From Eutreptiella sp. 'Long Island Sound 2002' (Eukaryota > Euglenozoa > Euglenophyceae > Eutreptiales > Eutreptiaceae), in assembly GCA_964036045.1 (NCBI GenBank), contig OZ038380.1, positions 69,982,186 to 70,046,185 on the forward strand: a stretch of DNA of 64,000 bases. Reading direction: 5' to 3'. A program made the translations under genes and the position numbers. Each line of letters starts with the position of its first letter. The first letter of the stretch is position 1. A model generated the notes under the pieces. That model worked only from the letters and a program-made list of their open reading frames with translations, did no database searches and had not been told where the DNA came from. Positions 1-11,800 of this stretch are shown one piece after another.

Positions 1-255
1 TACTCAGGCTTACATAAAAATAATCTACTTAGAGCTGCAGCAAAGAAACAGAAAAGAATTACTTGGGTTACTTGTTTTGTTTTGGGCACCAGGGTTACAT
101 TTATCACGTTTCCTATCTGTGTTGGGTGATGGTATTTCTTTACACTTTGTTAGGCGCATAAGTCTTGGCAAAGTGTACATGGCACCATATTTGTGGCAAG
201 CACCTTGCTTTTGCATCCTTGGTGCTTTCTCATCCAACATGGGTTTGTAATGCAG
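1..255. other. Intron or upstream non-coding sequence
   Basis: I see no supported coding sequence here. The stretch ends in a splice-acceptor-like TAATGCAG directly before the coiled-coil reading frame at 256. I therefore read it as the tail of an intron of the coiled-coil gene, whose 5' end would lie outside the window. Confidence 0.5.
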
Positions 256-734
256 GCAGTGGTGGATGAGCTCAGGAAAGAAAGAGATGAGTTGCAGATT
301 TTGGTTGACGATCATGAAAGCTTGATCGCCGACCTGAAGGCCTACAGCCTGGCACGGAACAACAGTATTGCTGCCAAAGAGGCAAGCATTGTGGAAAAGG
401 AGGCAAGGATTGCAGAGAAGGAGGCCAGCATTGCAAGCATGCAGGCCAGAATTGCACCGAAGGACGCGTGCATCGCCGAACGGGACGCTACCATTGCTGA
501 AAAGGATTTCGCTCTTGCAGTGAGGGATTCTCAAATTGCAGCCAAGAATGCCACAATTGCAGAGATGGAATATGCCATTACGGTGCGAGATTCCCAGATT
601 CGTTCAAAGAATAACACAATTGCCGAGATGGAGGCCCATCTCGCAGACAAGGAGGCTCTATCTTTCCAGGCTGACTCAATATCAAACGAAATGGCTGCAC
701 GACTTTACATTTGCATTAACGCCGATGAAGAGAG
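256..734 (+). CDS. Coiled-coil gene, exon A (phase 0 to 2)
   Basis: The exon begins after TAATGCAG and ends at AG|GTAAAG, a good donor; the reading frame would hit a stop right after the donor. It encodes about 160 residues. The first ~30 are leucine-rich (VVDELRKERDELQILVDDH) and resemble the start of the exon at 18,403. Heptads of the form I-A-x-K-E-A-x follow (IAEKEA, IAERDAT, IAEKDFA). It ends with the residues DEE and two bases of an arginine codon, completed by the first base of the next exon at 8,882. There is no methionine that looks like a true initiator, so the exon is taken as internal. I recognise no domain beyond coiled coil. Confidence 0.72.
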
Positions 735-929
735 GTAAAGGCCTGTGGCATGCAGTGCATCGCACAAGGGATGAGAGGTGGAGACGAGGCTTTGTGCAGA
801 ATGACTGCCGTAGCCCCCCGCCCCCCCTCTGTGCCGTTTCTTGTGCCTCTGGTGGGTTCCACACACAGTGCCCTAGAACAATCTCCCTTGCTTGATTGGT
901 ATCTCATGTGCCCTGTTGCAACCTGCTTG

Positions 930-1385
930 CAGGTGTAGTGAAGGATTGTGTAGCCAACCGACACAGTAGGGGTTGCATCGCCAAATTCTTTCTGTGGCCC
1001 TAATACGGTTGCGTGCAGGTCGCCGTTTTGCTCAAGGGACCAGGCAGCCACCAATCCAGTGTGTGGGAACCTGATACGGCAGGGGTTGCAAAGCCACCTG
1101 ACGCCTCCCCACATTGAGGACCCTGGCATGGCTGATGTTGCGCAACCAACACTCCACTGTGGGTGGCCCTGATACAGCAGGGGATTTGCAGCGAACACTC
1201 CATTGTATTTGGCCCCAGTGTGGCCTGCGGTACACAGCCAACAATCCACTTTGTGTGGCCCCCATCCGGTTATAGTTCTAACAGGGCAGGGTTTACGCAG
1301 CCCACAATCCATGGTGCATGGCCCTGGTCCATGAGGGGATACATCGCCAATATTTCACTTTGTGTGGCCCCCATGCAACAGTTGT
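930..1385. repeat. Degenerate minisatellite
   Basis: Five or so diverged tandem units share the pieces CAACAATCCACTTTGTGTGG, CCTGATACAGCAGGGG and a GCAAAGCC-like link. Spacing varies between roughly 65 and 95 bp, so the array is old. Confidence 0.55.
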
Positions 1386-1974
1386 TCAGGAGGTTGGTTT
1401 ACTCCTCCTCACTTTGGGGACCCGGATACAGAAGAGGCCATAGCCATTGACTTCTTCCCGATTTGGCAACTCCGATGGAATAGGGTGGGTACATGACCAA
1501 TTGTGTCCACCCTGCTCTAGTGGATACAGCAAAGCATATGTAGGGGAATCACCAATGGGGGCCCTCCCATGCCAGGCAAGCTTAAGTGGGGAGGGGGGCC
1601 CCTTAAGAGGGGGGTGCTTTGCCATGGCATGGAAGGGTACAATGTGTCATTTGCAATTGTTTTGATTTTGAGCATTCTTCACAGGATTTTGTGGCACACG
1701 GCATTGGGTTCTAGGCAGTTGTATCTGCTTTGTGGGGTGGGTTGGGGGCACAAGGTACATTCTTGGTGTGACCAAGGGGGCCTGGGGTCCACTTGTTTGG
1801 CACGTGGTAGGCATTGGAGCTTCACATTGCTTGAGGACATTCCAATGGATTGTGTGTTGTCATGCAGTCCATCCATTGCTCTGCACACAGCCCATGCACC
1901 ATGCCTGTGATGCAGTCTGTCTTCTTTTGCCCCTTAAAGGGGCCACTATGTGGTGTTCGGTAGCATCAGTGCTC

Positions 1975-2440
1975 CGCAACCCTCCAAGAATCAACAGTTG
2001 TCATCTACAACCCTCCAAGAATTGACAGCATCCAAAAGGCGCCACGAATTGATGCCACCCACACCCCTTCAAGAATAAACAACGGGCATTGTGAAGCCAT
2101 AGTGATTGTCCACAACCCTACACAAATTAACGGCAAGCCTCCAAGAGTCACTAGGGATACACATGCATTTTGAAGCCTCCAAGAATTAATATCAGTCACC
2201 CTGTGACTCCGAGCGTCACAGGTGGTCAAGCTAGCCCCTCGTTTGTTTTTTAACATTGCACCACAATTGGTGGACAAGGTTGTTGCATGGCAATGTGTGG
2301 GTGTGGCACGTGGCCTAGATGGCTGACCACTTCGCATTGACCAACCTATGTAGACATGCACCCGGAAGCCTTCAAGAATTGCCATTAGTCATCCAAGAGC
2401 CTGTATGAATGAACGGCAGGCATCTAGAAGCCACCAAAAA
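1975..2440. repeat. CCAAGAATTAACRGC-type minisatellite, copy 1
   Basis: Short diverged units of roughly 30–40 bp repeat CCTCCAAGAATYAACAGCAA, sometimes with CATCCA or CACAACC. Related units recur at 7,880–8,070 in the same intron. Confidence 0.55.
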
Positions 2441-2735
2441 CAAACGATACTCATCCACAACCCTCCCACAACCCCCCCCCCCCTCGCCCCCCCCATTCCA
2501 ATTGAGCAAAAGTTCAGGTTTGTGGTTCATGACAGTGCATTATTAATGGGGGTCCCCCCTTCGTTGTGGGGGACCCAATCTGTTGTCCACCCCCCTCTTC
2601 TTGCTCTCGACCCTTCCCGGCCTGTGTTAAACAACTCAATGGGGGCCTACGTCGCTTCCAAAAAATTTCGTTTTTCTTTCCTTATTCTTTTTTCCTCTTA
2701 GTCCAACGACGCTGTTCGCAGGTTTGGTGCCAAGG

Positions 2736-2965
2736 TAGGCCAAGGGGTTCTTTGGCCGGGTGTGGGGGGCTGAGAGGACACCTCAGCACCAAGGAGTCCA
2801 GGAGAGCAAGGCAAAGGGTTGCCTTAATGCTATAAATAATGCCCCTACAAGACTCTCGGCCCTCCCTTACCGGCAACCCCTCCTGCTTCGGCTTTTAAAG
2901 GTGTTGGTTAGGGGAAAATTCAGTGTCGGACACTGAGGACAGAATCATTGTGATGCAAAATTGTC
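2736..2965 (+). repeat. Dispersed repeat, copy 1
   Basis: Two halves are shared with other parts of the same intron. The first (about 2,740–2,825, with GGTTCTTTGGCC and GAGAGGACACC) returns in inverse orientation at about 6,595–6,690. The second (about 2,850–2,955, with CTGCTTCGGCTTT and GAGGAYAGAATCA) returns in direct orientation at 7,388–7,495. Confidence 0.6.
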
Positions 2966-3187
2966 TTTCTCCCCCTTCTTGCCTGTGATCTTCGAAGTAC
3001 AACCAGGGGTTTAGGCCATTGCAAGACCCTCATATCCCTCGTCAAAAGAGGTCACAGGGGCCAATGCTTCTTCACTATCCTCATCACCGCTATCTTGTGC
3101 CTCGTGGTTCATGTCAATCTTGCGCCGCTTCCCTTTGTCTTTGTGTGATGTGTGAATTACACGCACCCTCCGTTTCTGTCTATATTC

Positions 3188-3964
3188 CTATACCATTGGA
3201 CCGAAATCATACTCTAACCAAGAAACGGCATCTCTGGCAACCACCAGCAATTTTTCCAGTTGGTCCATTCCCAAGGTACGGTGGTCATGAGAATTGATGC
3301 GGTTGAGAAGGGAAAACAACTGCTCCACGACACAAGCGGTGGGTGACAAGGCAAGCGCACATCGCAAAATTACATGTAAGTGGGGGAACATAATGGGCTG
3401 TTGAATGATGGGCTTCCAAAACTCAAAAACAGAAACCCCCCCTTTCAAGAGGGTGTTCTCAATGATAAAAGCTTTGACTTCTTTTCATTTTGTTTCCACC
3501 CCCTGATGGGGGTCAACCCGCTGATGCTCTTAAATCAAGAAATCTGCCCACTCTATGCACAAGTCATCCAAAGAATTCTGAATCCGCGTGTTGGTTTGCC
3601 TCCTCGATGAGTGGCTTGCGAAGAGATAGAGGCTAGGAAATGAGGTAGGGGCCTTCGATGTTGCATTCCATGCATCCTTCTCACTAGGACCCTTTGTACA
3701 ATAGCAGAAGGACAGAATAGCATGACCAAGTTCCTTGCTTTCCATTACCAGGGGAGCGTGTGGAGTAAAAAAGCGTTTTGCCGCCAATGAGGGTCTAATT
3801 GAGGAACATGCGCGTGCAGACAGGGTGAAAGCAGGAGATAACAAATCTAGCTTTAGCTCCCACTTTGCCACTAGCGCTAGCTTTGACTCTAGCTCTGGTT
3901 CGAAAAGTGAGTAAATTATAATGATGGACAACATCCGTTTCAGTTTGACCAGCATGTGGTACAT
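3188..3964 (-). pseudogene. hAT-family transposase relic (C-terminal part)
   Basis: On the minus strand a single frame runs from 3,964 to 3,188 and is broken by two in-frame stops (TAA near 3,528, TGA near 3,480). The last 80 or so residues match the pattern of the hAT C-terminal dimerisation domain: an FWKPI start, then PHLHVILRCALALSPTACV, then EQLFSLLNRINSHDHRTLG, corresponding to the conserved P-x-S/T ... E-x-x-FS ... R-x-x-L signature. The upstream part ends in IEWADFLI and is plausible transposase but not diagnostic. The catalytic core and N-terminal zinc finger are missing. It is a decayed cut-and-paste transposon in the intron of the coiled-coil gene. Confidence 0.7.
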
Positions 3965-4634
3965 TTGAACAAGATTGTTTTCATCTCAGGCCCACTATTG
4001 CATGTGTAGGGCTAGGGCAAGGGTTGTGCACTGCTCCAAGATTTCTAGGAAACGTCCATGGATTTACGGTAACCCTCCAGGAATGAATCATCTGCTTTTA
4101 CATCAAAAGCCCTGCATGAAAAGAAAAAAAAGCTGCAGCAACAAGGGGGGGTTGGGTTGGCCACCCCCCCCCCTTCCGCTCAAAAGAAGCCGTGCCCCCC
4201 CCCCCCCCCCTACACACACACCTTCTAACTCATCTAAACGTCAGAGTGTGTTGATGTCCAAAAAAAAGTTTATCTAGCGCCTCTAGCACCAAAGGAGTAT
4301 CAACCATGATTAGCTTGTTTGTGGCTAGTGTCTAGTGTTGCTTGAGTGCTTTGTGTGTGTTGTTGTACCATTTGCATTCACCAAAGCAGTGTGTCTGGTC
4401 CATTCAAAATCAGGGATGCGAAATTGATACTATGGTGACACCTTCCACACCTTGCTATGGGGTTCACTCTTTTTGTGTTTCTTGTAGATAGACTGGTTGG
4501 ACTGTATCATCAATGCTTACATGCTTTTGGTCCTTGTTTGGTTGCCTTGAGGGTCTGCCTTGTAGATGGATGGTGGTTTTAGGTAGTTGGATGTTGTTTT
4601 TCTTTTTCTTTTTTGTTAACGACGGTTTCCTCCC

Positions 4635-5462
4635 TAGAGACCCACGTTAAATCCAATATGTTAAATTTTCATTTTTAATGTTTGAAGATCATTAAACTTT
4701 AAACGAAACAACGTTGTCAACAATGTTAAACCAAAAATTTCCAAATTTTAAACCTTTGCAATGCTATTTGCATTCGGATGCTAGGGTCGTGTGGTTGTTT
4801 TATGAGGTACAATGTTGGACAATGGGTGTGTAGAGATGTCACATTGCCTAGGGGTTAGGTTTTCAGCCCCTAGTCCCTTTCTTTGGGTCCACATCCAACC
4901 CCACTCCGCACCCACTTTTCTGTTGTGTAGCTCTTGTTTGTTATGCCTTTCTCCCGGGATACCGTTCTCGAGATTAGTATGACGCTTGTGCGTTTGAGTG
5001 GAGCCAAGTGGAGCCGTTGGTCTCCGGACTCCTTGGTGAGTGTGTGGCTTCATCACCCTTGGCCCACACCCTATGGGTGGAGGCCACCAAGGTTGGCTAC
5101 CCCTCCCTTGTTTGCACCAAGCAAGTGGAGGGGGTGAAGCCCGTGACCGCCCGTGACTATCCCCCCCCCCCCCCCGCTAGTGGCCATAGTTGGCCCGTGC
5201 ACTTGTGGGCCTAGTACATTCGATCGCGTCCACCACAAGTGGCCACCATTGATTGGGGGCGGCCCCTCACGTTTATTGTATGTGGGGATGCATATACACG
5301 CGCGAGTGGGAGTTGGACCCCATTATCTATTGGGCTCCCCAACCATGGCAAATGGGGGCGCACACCCACCTATTTGTGGGTAATTGGGATGGCCGTGTGC
5401 GGGGTTTAACGGATTAATTTTTGGCCAAATATTAAATATATTGACTTTAACGTGGGTCTCTA
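4635..5462 (+). mobile_element. TAGAGACC-family element 1, internally deleted copy
   Basis: Both ends carry the same 20-bp inverted sequence CCCTAGAGACCCACGTTAAA (left from 4,632; right end at 5,465 in reverse complement), followed by AT-rich TTAATTTTT subterminal sequence. The interior at 4,925–5,390 matches 25,620–26,290 of the longer element in the 25–29 kb region, including the peptide pieces MPFSRDT and GLLGECVASSPLA. The remaining ~2.5 kb of that relative is missing. This is the classic layout of a non-autonomous deletion derivative. Its reading frame is broken. Confidence 0.8.
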
Positions 5463-5499
5463 GGGTTACCAAGCCCCCCAGGTGGTCCGAAACTATTTG

Positions 5500-5880
5500 T
5501 GAGCAAAATTGATTTTGTTTGCTCCGCAAGAACCAGTCCCCCCCCCCCCCCCTCAAACCCAACCCCGCCAAGCCCCCTTCCCTCCGCTGAAACCCCCCCC
5601 CCCGAGTATCTACCCACCTATCCCTGAGTGAAGGATTCCCTCCCTCCCTCCCTCCCTCCCTCCCTCCCTGCCTGAAAAGGCGAACATGTACATACACCCG
5701 GGCATCCAAGCCGGCATAGTCATTCAAAATTTGTCCCCCCCCCCCCGTGTAGCCCCCTTTCAGCTGGAGTTGCTCGCCCCCCCTTAGAGTAGCACCCTCT
5801 CCCCCAAAGAGCATCTGGCCCACTTCTGCTTTTTTTTTTGGGGGAGGGGCGAGGGGGGGCATATGCACGCGACTAGTCGG
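5500..5880. repeat. C-rich low-complexity tract with CTCC microsatellite
   Basis: Several runs of 9–14 C are interspersed with a CTCC repeat at about 5,639–5,668. The minus-strand open frame across it is glycine- and arginine-rich low complexity and is not called as a gene. Confidence 0.6.
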
Positions 5881-6594
5881 CACAACCACCAATGATGCAT
5901 TTACTGGTTAGGGGCGCGGCCCTTCCCATGCCATGCTCCTTAAGCAGGGGAGGGGGCTTATGCAAGCAGGCATTCTCATGGCATGGGAGGAACCACCCCC
6001 TACAAATGCAAATTGGTGCCGGCCTAGCCAAAAATCCACCTTGTCTAGTCCCTATACAATAAACAGGGCATATGCCAGCTTGGTCCTTCCATTTAGGAGA
6101 TGATATGGCAGGCATTGCATAGCGATATGCAGCCATGGGTTGCTTTTATTCCAAGTCTTATCGCATCATATATCACAGAAATCCCCCTAGAAGGTAGATA
6201 CCTGTGCATGCTAGGCATTGAGGCAGAGGGTTGTGGTATTTAAGCAATTGGATGCATGTGCAAGCTATTTGTGCTTTGCATTGACTTGCCGACATTTGGA
6301 AGGTATCAGCTCGTGGACTTTGCGCCCCTCACCATCGTGGTCTATTGCTAGAAGCGTTCGGACTTGTCTTGTAGTAGGAATGTTGTTGCTAGGCCCCCCT
6401 CCAACAAAAAAACTAGTTGCTTGGTGCCATGAGCATCCACGGCACGGCAAGCACCAACAAACCAACATGCATGGCCGGCAGTCGGCGCCAGGCCCCAGGG
6501 GGTCACTTGGCAGGTGACACTCGCTTCCTCAACTTTGCACCCTGCCCCGCCTTATGCCCCTCTCCACCGGTGCTTGAAAACTTGAAGTATGACA

Positions 6595-6690
6595 ATGTAC
6601 CCCTCAGCCTCGCTCTCCTTGACTCTTTGGTGCCTAAGTGTCCTCTCGCCCCCCCCACACTTGGCGAAGAACCCCTTGCACCCCACACAA
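6595..6690 (-). repeat. Dispersed repeat, copy 2 (inverted)
   Basis: The reverse complement matches about 2,740–2,825: GGGTTCTT, GTGTGGGGGG, GAGAGGACAC, GCACCAA and GGAGAGC occur in the same order. The two copies form a widely spaced inverted pair about 4 kb apart. Confidence 0.6.
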
Positions 6691-7276
6691 GCACTAGCCC
6701 TGCAGACAATGTCATTTAACTGACAGAAAGAAAATGCTAAGAGGAAAATTGCAGGAGCACCTACAAAAAATTGTTTTCTGGCAGAAGAGACACTGCTGCA
6801 GGCCCCGTTCGATTGAAAAAAAAAAGAGGGGAAGAGTCAAGAGCGTGGTGAGGGGGGTAGACCGTAGACAGTTGACATTGGACAGACTGGGTCCCCCACA
6901 CTAAAGGGGGATCCCCCTTAATGCTGCACTTTCATGCAAAGCTATACACGGGCTAGACAAGGGGGGGGGGGGCTACAAAGAAAGAAAGAGCACACGGGTC
7001 AAAGGGGGGACACGGTGATAGCGCAAAGTGAACAGGCACACTAGCTAGCAAATGTCTCTCTTTGCTACTGCAGTCAAAATTCCACTTCTTTGGGCTAAAT
7101 TGCGCAAAGAAAGTCTGCTGGGAAAGCTTAGTCACCAATCTGCAAGGTGAAGTATCCCGTGACGACCCCCCTCCCCCTACATCCACATAACGCTTCACAC
7201 CATTGGAAATTTGGTGCTTTCGGCTTTTGCTGTGTTCTAAACACACAAAAAGCCAATTTTCTACACGTTGGCCGAA

Positions 7277-7320
7277 AGAGCCCCCCCCCCCCCTTTTTCG
7301 GGGGGCTCTTTGCCTGCCCC
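7277..7320. repeat. C/G hairpin
   Basis: AAGAGCCCCCC and GGGGGGCTCTT are perfect inverted arms around a short CCCC-TTTTTC loop. A looser inverted arrangement of AGAGCCCC and GGGGCTCT lies at about 8,346–8,445. Confidence 0.6.
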
Positions 7321-7387
7321 CTAGGAAATGTTTTTTCACCGTCCTAGGGAGGGTGAGTCCACGGCTTAGCTATGCCTGCCGGCGAGG

Positions 7388-7495
7388 GCCCTACAAGCTT
7401 CTCAGTCCCTCCCTTGCCAGCAACCCCGACTGCTTCGGCTTTCTAAAGGGTTGGTTAGGGCAAAAACTCAGAATACGACACCGAGGATAGAATCA
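7388..7495 (+). repeat. Dispersed repeat, copy 3
   Basis: A direct repeat of about 2,850–2,955, sharing CCCTACAAG, CCTCCCTT, CTGCTTCGGCTTT, GGTTGGTTAGGG and the terminal AGAATCA. No terminal inverted repeats were found around it. Confidence 0.6.
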
Positions 7496-7879
7496 CTCCC
7501 CCATAGTTGTCCATGTTGTGTGTCTTTGTTGCTGTCCTGCCTTTCTGTGTGTTCTTGACTTGCTCTGGACTTACTCTGCACCACAGGCCCATGGATAAGT
7601 TTGTGACACGTGCTACCAAATTTGCACAACATGTTGCTGTTCTTGTTGACCTTTTGGACCATGTTTACTTCACAGTAGACCGTAACAAAGATTTATGCAT
7701 GGGTAGGGCAAACTTGCTTATAAAGGAAGGATGCTCACATTTGTCCATGTCCTTTGCTAGTACCAAAGGGGGATTGGTTTTGCCCAAATTGCGTGGAGGA
7801 TACTTGTTGGCTACCGGTGCGTCCTTCGGAGAAGGCTGATTGGACCCCGTATGTATTGATGGCAATCTAGTTTTTGCCC

Positions 7880-8070
7880 GCCAGAATTGAATAGCGATCC
7901 CCCAGACGCCACGAAGAAGGTACCACAACCATCTAGATGCCACAATTAACGGCAACCATCTAGATGGCACCAGGTTTTAACCGGAACCAATCAAATGCTA
8001 CGAGGAAGTGACAGCAACCATGCAGGGCTCCCAAAGGGCCACCAAGAATCAGCAAGAACCATCCATATGC
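7880..8070. repeat. CCAAGAATTAACRGC-type minisatellite, copy 2
   Basis: Units of about 30 bp carry AACCATCTAGATGCCAC followed by AATTAACGGC or close variants. They resemble the array at 1,975–2,440. Confidence 0.5.
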
Positions 8071-8881
8071 CACCAGATGGGCTAAAAATGTCATACCACA
8101 CCCTTGAAAAGGCAACATGCACGGAAGTTCGCATGTGATTTTCATGGCGCCCCATGTCCATTTCCACCAATGTACATGTCCAATACCCCTCGGGCATCAC
8201 AGGAAGGTCGGTTTCCCCCCATTTACTGCGTTGGTAAAATTGTCGTACCTCGTACTTCTACACAGAAAAAGTTCCAAAATTGATCAGGTCATCAATTTCG
8301 TTTACACCCCCCAGAGTTTTATTGCAAAGGTTCCACACCCCAAGCCAAAAGAGCCCTACTTGGGGGGGGCTGGAAAGGAGACACCTTTCACCCCTGACCC
8401 AAAGAGCCCCCTACTTGGGGGGGGGGTCTGCGAATGGGGCTCTTTGCCCCCCCCGCCAGAAAAGGTTTTTTTGTCGAGTCCTGCACATGCGCGTGACCCG
8501 TGACCCCTGCCCTCGCCCCCCTCCCCACACACGCACAAACGCGTATTTTCGAGACCCCCCACCCCGCCAACACCCAGAAAATAGTGCTCATTGCGCCACC
8601 CTCAGGGCCAGAGGGGCTGCATGCACGCTGCTCATTTGCGCTGGCCCCAGGTAGAGAGTGCCGACAAAGTTCCTGTTGGCGTGTGCTGGGCACCTCAACA
8701 CCATACACCAAACAACAAATCCACACCGTTGTCAACGTGACCTACTTCGGGGCCCGTTGTATAGACTGACACCCACCTTTCACTTTCCTGTCCCTGAAAC
8801 ACATGCCTGTGGCTACCCCCTGCCCCCTTCAAACAACCAACCCTGTTCATGCCCGTATAGTTATTTGCTGCACCCTTTCAG

Positions 8882-11800
8882 AACGCAGCTCATACAAGAC
8901 CACTTGGTTCTGCTGCGATCAACAGTTGCCGATCTTGAGGCTGGAAATGCAGAGAAGGGCACTCATATAGCTGAATGGGAAGTAAGGATTGCAGAAATGG
9001 ATGCTTGTGTGACAGAGTTGAAAGCTAGCGTTGCGGAGAAGCAGGCCACCATTGCAGACCTGCAGAGTAGTGTTGCAGAAGGGATGACCGCCATTGCACA
9101 ATTGGAGGCCACCATTGGGGATATGGATGCCAGTTTTGAAGAGAAGGCTGCTCAGATTTCAATTCTCAAGGAGAGTGTCGCAGAACAGGAGGCGACCATT
9201 AATGACCGGGACGCCAAAATTGCTGAGCAGGACGCCCAGATTGCAGCCGTGGAGGAGAGTATTGCCGAGAAGGAAGTCATTAATGCTGACAAGGACACCA
9301 GAATTGCTGAGAAGGATGCCAAGATTGCAACTCTGGAGGAGCGTGTTGCTGAGCTGGAGGCCATCATTGCTGACAAAGACAGCACAATTTTTCAGACAGA
9401 TGCCAACATGGCAGCTTTGCAGGAGAGTGTTGCAGAGAATCAAGCAAATATAGGAGCGCTGGAGGAGAATGTGGCCGGACTTGTGGCCACTGTTGCTGGC
9501 AAAGAAGCGCAGATTGCAGGTTTACAGGAGAGTATTACAGAGAAGGAGGTCGGTATTGCTGACAAGGATGCCAACATTGCTGCGAAAGAGGCCGAGATTG
9601 CAACTCTGAAGGAGAGTGTTGGAGAGCTGGAGGCAATTGCTGCTGACAAGTACGCTGCAACTGCTAAGAAGGACGCCGACATTGCAGCTCTGGAGGAGGA
9701 CATTGCTAAGAGGGATGCAGGCATCGCTGAGAAGGGGGCCGCGGTTGCTCATCTGGAGGAGAGTGTTGCAGAGCTTGGAACCCTGAATGCTGACAAGGAC
9801 GCTACAATTACTGAGAAGATGGCCGCCATTGCAGCTCTGGAGGAAGTTGCTGCTGAAAAAGAAGCCAGCATTGCTCAAAAAGCTGCACAGATTTCAGGTT
9901 TAAAGAGGAGTATTGCAGCTATGGAGGCCACTATTGCAGACAGGGATGCCAACATTGCCGAGAATGAGGCCAAGATTGCCTCTCTGGAAGAGAGTGTTGC
10001 TCACAAGGAGGCCAGCATTGCTGACAAGGATGCCAACATTGCCACTCTAGAGGAGGGTTTTGCAGAGCTGGAGGCCACTGTTGCTGGCAAGGACGTGACA
10101 ATTGCTGAAAAACAGGCGAACATCGCAGCTCTGGAGGAGAGTGTTACCGACAAAGAAGTCATTATTTGTCACCAGGATATCACCATCGCTGAGAAGGATG
10201 CCGTGTATGCCAATCTGGAGGAGAGTATTGCACAGCTGGAGGCCATTATTGCTGAGAACGAGGAGGATAGTGCAGAGAAGGATGCCAAAATCCTTGCAAA
10301 AGAGGCGATTGTTGCAGAGCTGGGAGTTACAATTGCCGAGAAAGAGGCGCACATTGCGCGTTTGGAGGAGAGTGTTGCAGCTCTTAAGGAAGCAATTGCA
10401 GACAAGGAGGCCATTATTGCAGACAAGGACACCAACATGGCTGTGAGGGATGCTACGATTGCAGCTTGCGAGGAAAGTATTACTAAGCTGGAGGCCGCTA
10501 TTGCTGGCAAGGAAGACAACATTGCTGAGAAGGATGCTCAGCTTGCAGCTCTGGCAGGGTTTGTGGTTGATAAGCATATCAAGATCGCCTTCCTGGAGGA
10601 AAAAATTGCAAGGAAGGATGCAATCATTGCTGATAAGGCTGCCACGACTGGTGAGAAGGAAGCCAGGATTGCAGCTCTTGAAGAGGTCGTTGCAAAGCTG
10701 GAGACAATCACTCTTGACAAGGATACCACAATTGCTGACAGGGAAGCCACAATTGGTGAGAAGAAGGCCAGGATTGTAGCTCTTGAAGAGAGTGTTGCGG
10801 AGCTGGAGGCCGTTGTTGCGGATAAGGACGCCAGCATTGCTGTGAAGGAGACCAAGATTGTAGGTCTGGAGGAACATATCGCCAACAAGGACGGAAGTAT
10901 TGCTGGCAAGGACGCCACAATCGCTAAGACAAAGGCCAACATTGCAGCTCTGGAGGAAACTGTTGCCGATAAAGAGGCCATCATTGGTGACAGAGATGCC
11001 ATGATTGCTGAGAAGACTGCCAGGATTGCAGCTTTGGTGGAGAGTATTGCAGAGCAGGAAGCAGCTATTGCTGACAAGCGTGCTAATATTGCTGATAAGG
11101 AGGCCAGGATTGCAGCTCTGTCTGGGGTTGTGGTTGACAAGCAGATCAAGATTGCCAAGCTTGAGGAGTGTGCTGCTAATAAGGAGGCCTCCATTGCTGA
11201 GAAAGATGCAAAGATTGCAGCTCTGCACGAGTGTGTTGCGGGGCTTGAGGCCAATATTGGTGACAGGGATGCCATGATTGGTGAAAAGGAGGCGAGGATT
11301 GCAGCTTTGGAGGAGAGTGTTGCTGAGAATAAGGCCATTATTGCTGACAAGGACGCCGCGATTTGTGAAAAGGATTCCAGGATTGCAGCTCTTGAAGGGA
11401 GTGTTGCTGAGAAGGAGGCCACTATTGCTACAAACGAGGCCTTATTTGCAGACAAAGATTCGCTGCTTGCGGAGAAAAGTTCAAAGATTGCAGCTCTGAA
11501 CGAGTGCGTTGCGGGGCTGGAGGCCAATATTGTTGAAAGGCATGCCACGATTGGTGACAAGGAGGCCAGAATTGCAGCGTTGGAGGAGAGTGTTGCTGAG
11601 AAGGAGGCCACTATTGCTACCATGGAGGCCCTATTTGCAGACAAAGATGCGATGCTTGCTGAGAAAGATACAAAGATTGCAGCTCTGCACGAGTGTGTTG
11701 CGGGGCTTGAGGCTAATATTGGTGACAGGGATGCCATGATTGGTGAAAAGGAGGCGAGGATTGCAGCTTTGGAGGAGAGTGTTGCTGAGAATAAGGCCAT

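Larger units (their letters stand above)
735..8881 (+). other. 8.1-kb intron filled with repeats
   Basis: This separates exon A from the giant exon. It starts GTAAAG and ends CCCTTTCAG. Apart from the listed features (minisatellites, dispersed repeats, hAT relic, inverted-repeat element) I find no supported gene. Long C runs recur at about 2,469, 4,160, 4,197, 5,160, 5,538, 5,740 and 7,280. Open frames such as 7,507–7,839 have no recognisable domain and are not called. Confidence 0.6.

Noticed and set aside
8658-8881. Upstream extension of the giant reading frame
   Set aside because: Composition is unlike the coiled coil, and a CCCTTTCAG acceptor sits exactly where the repeat begins and in the phase required by exon A.
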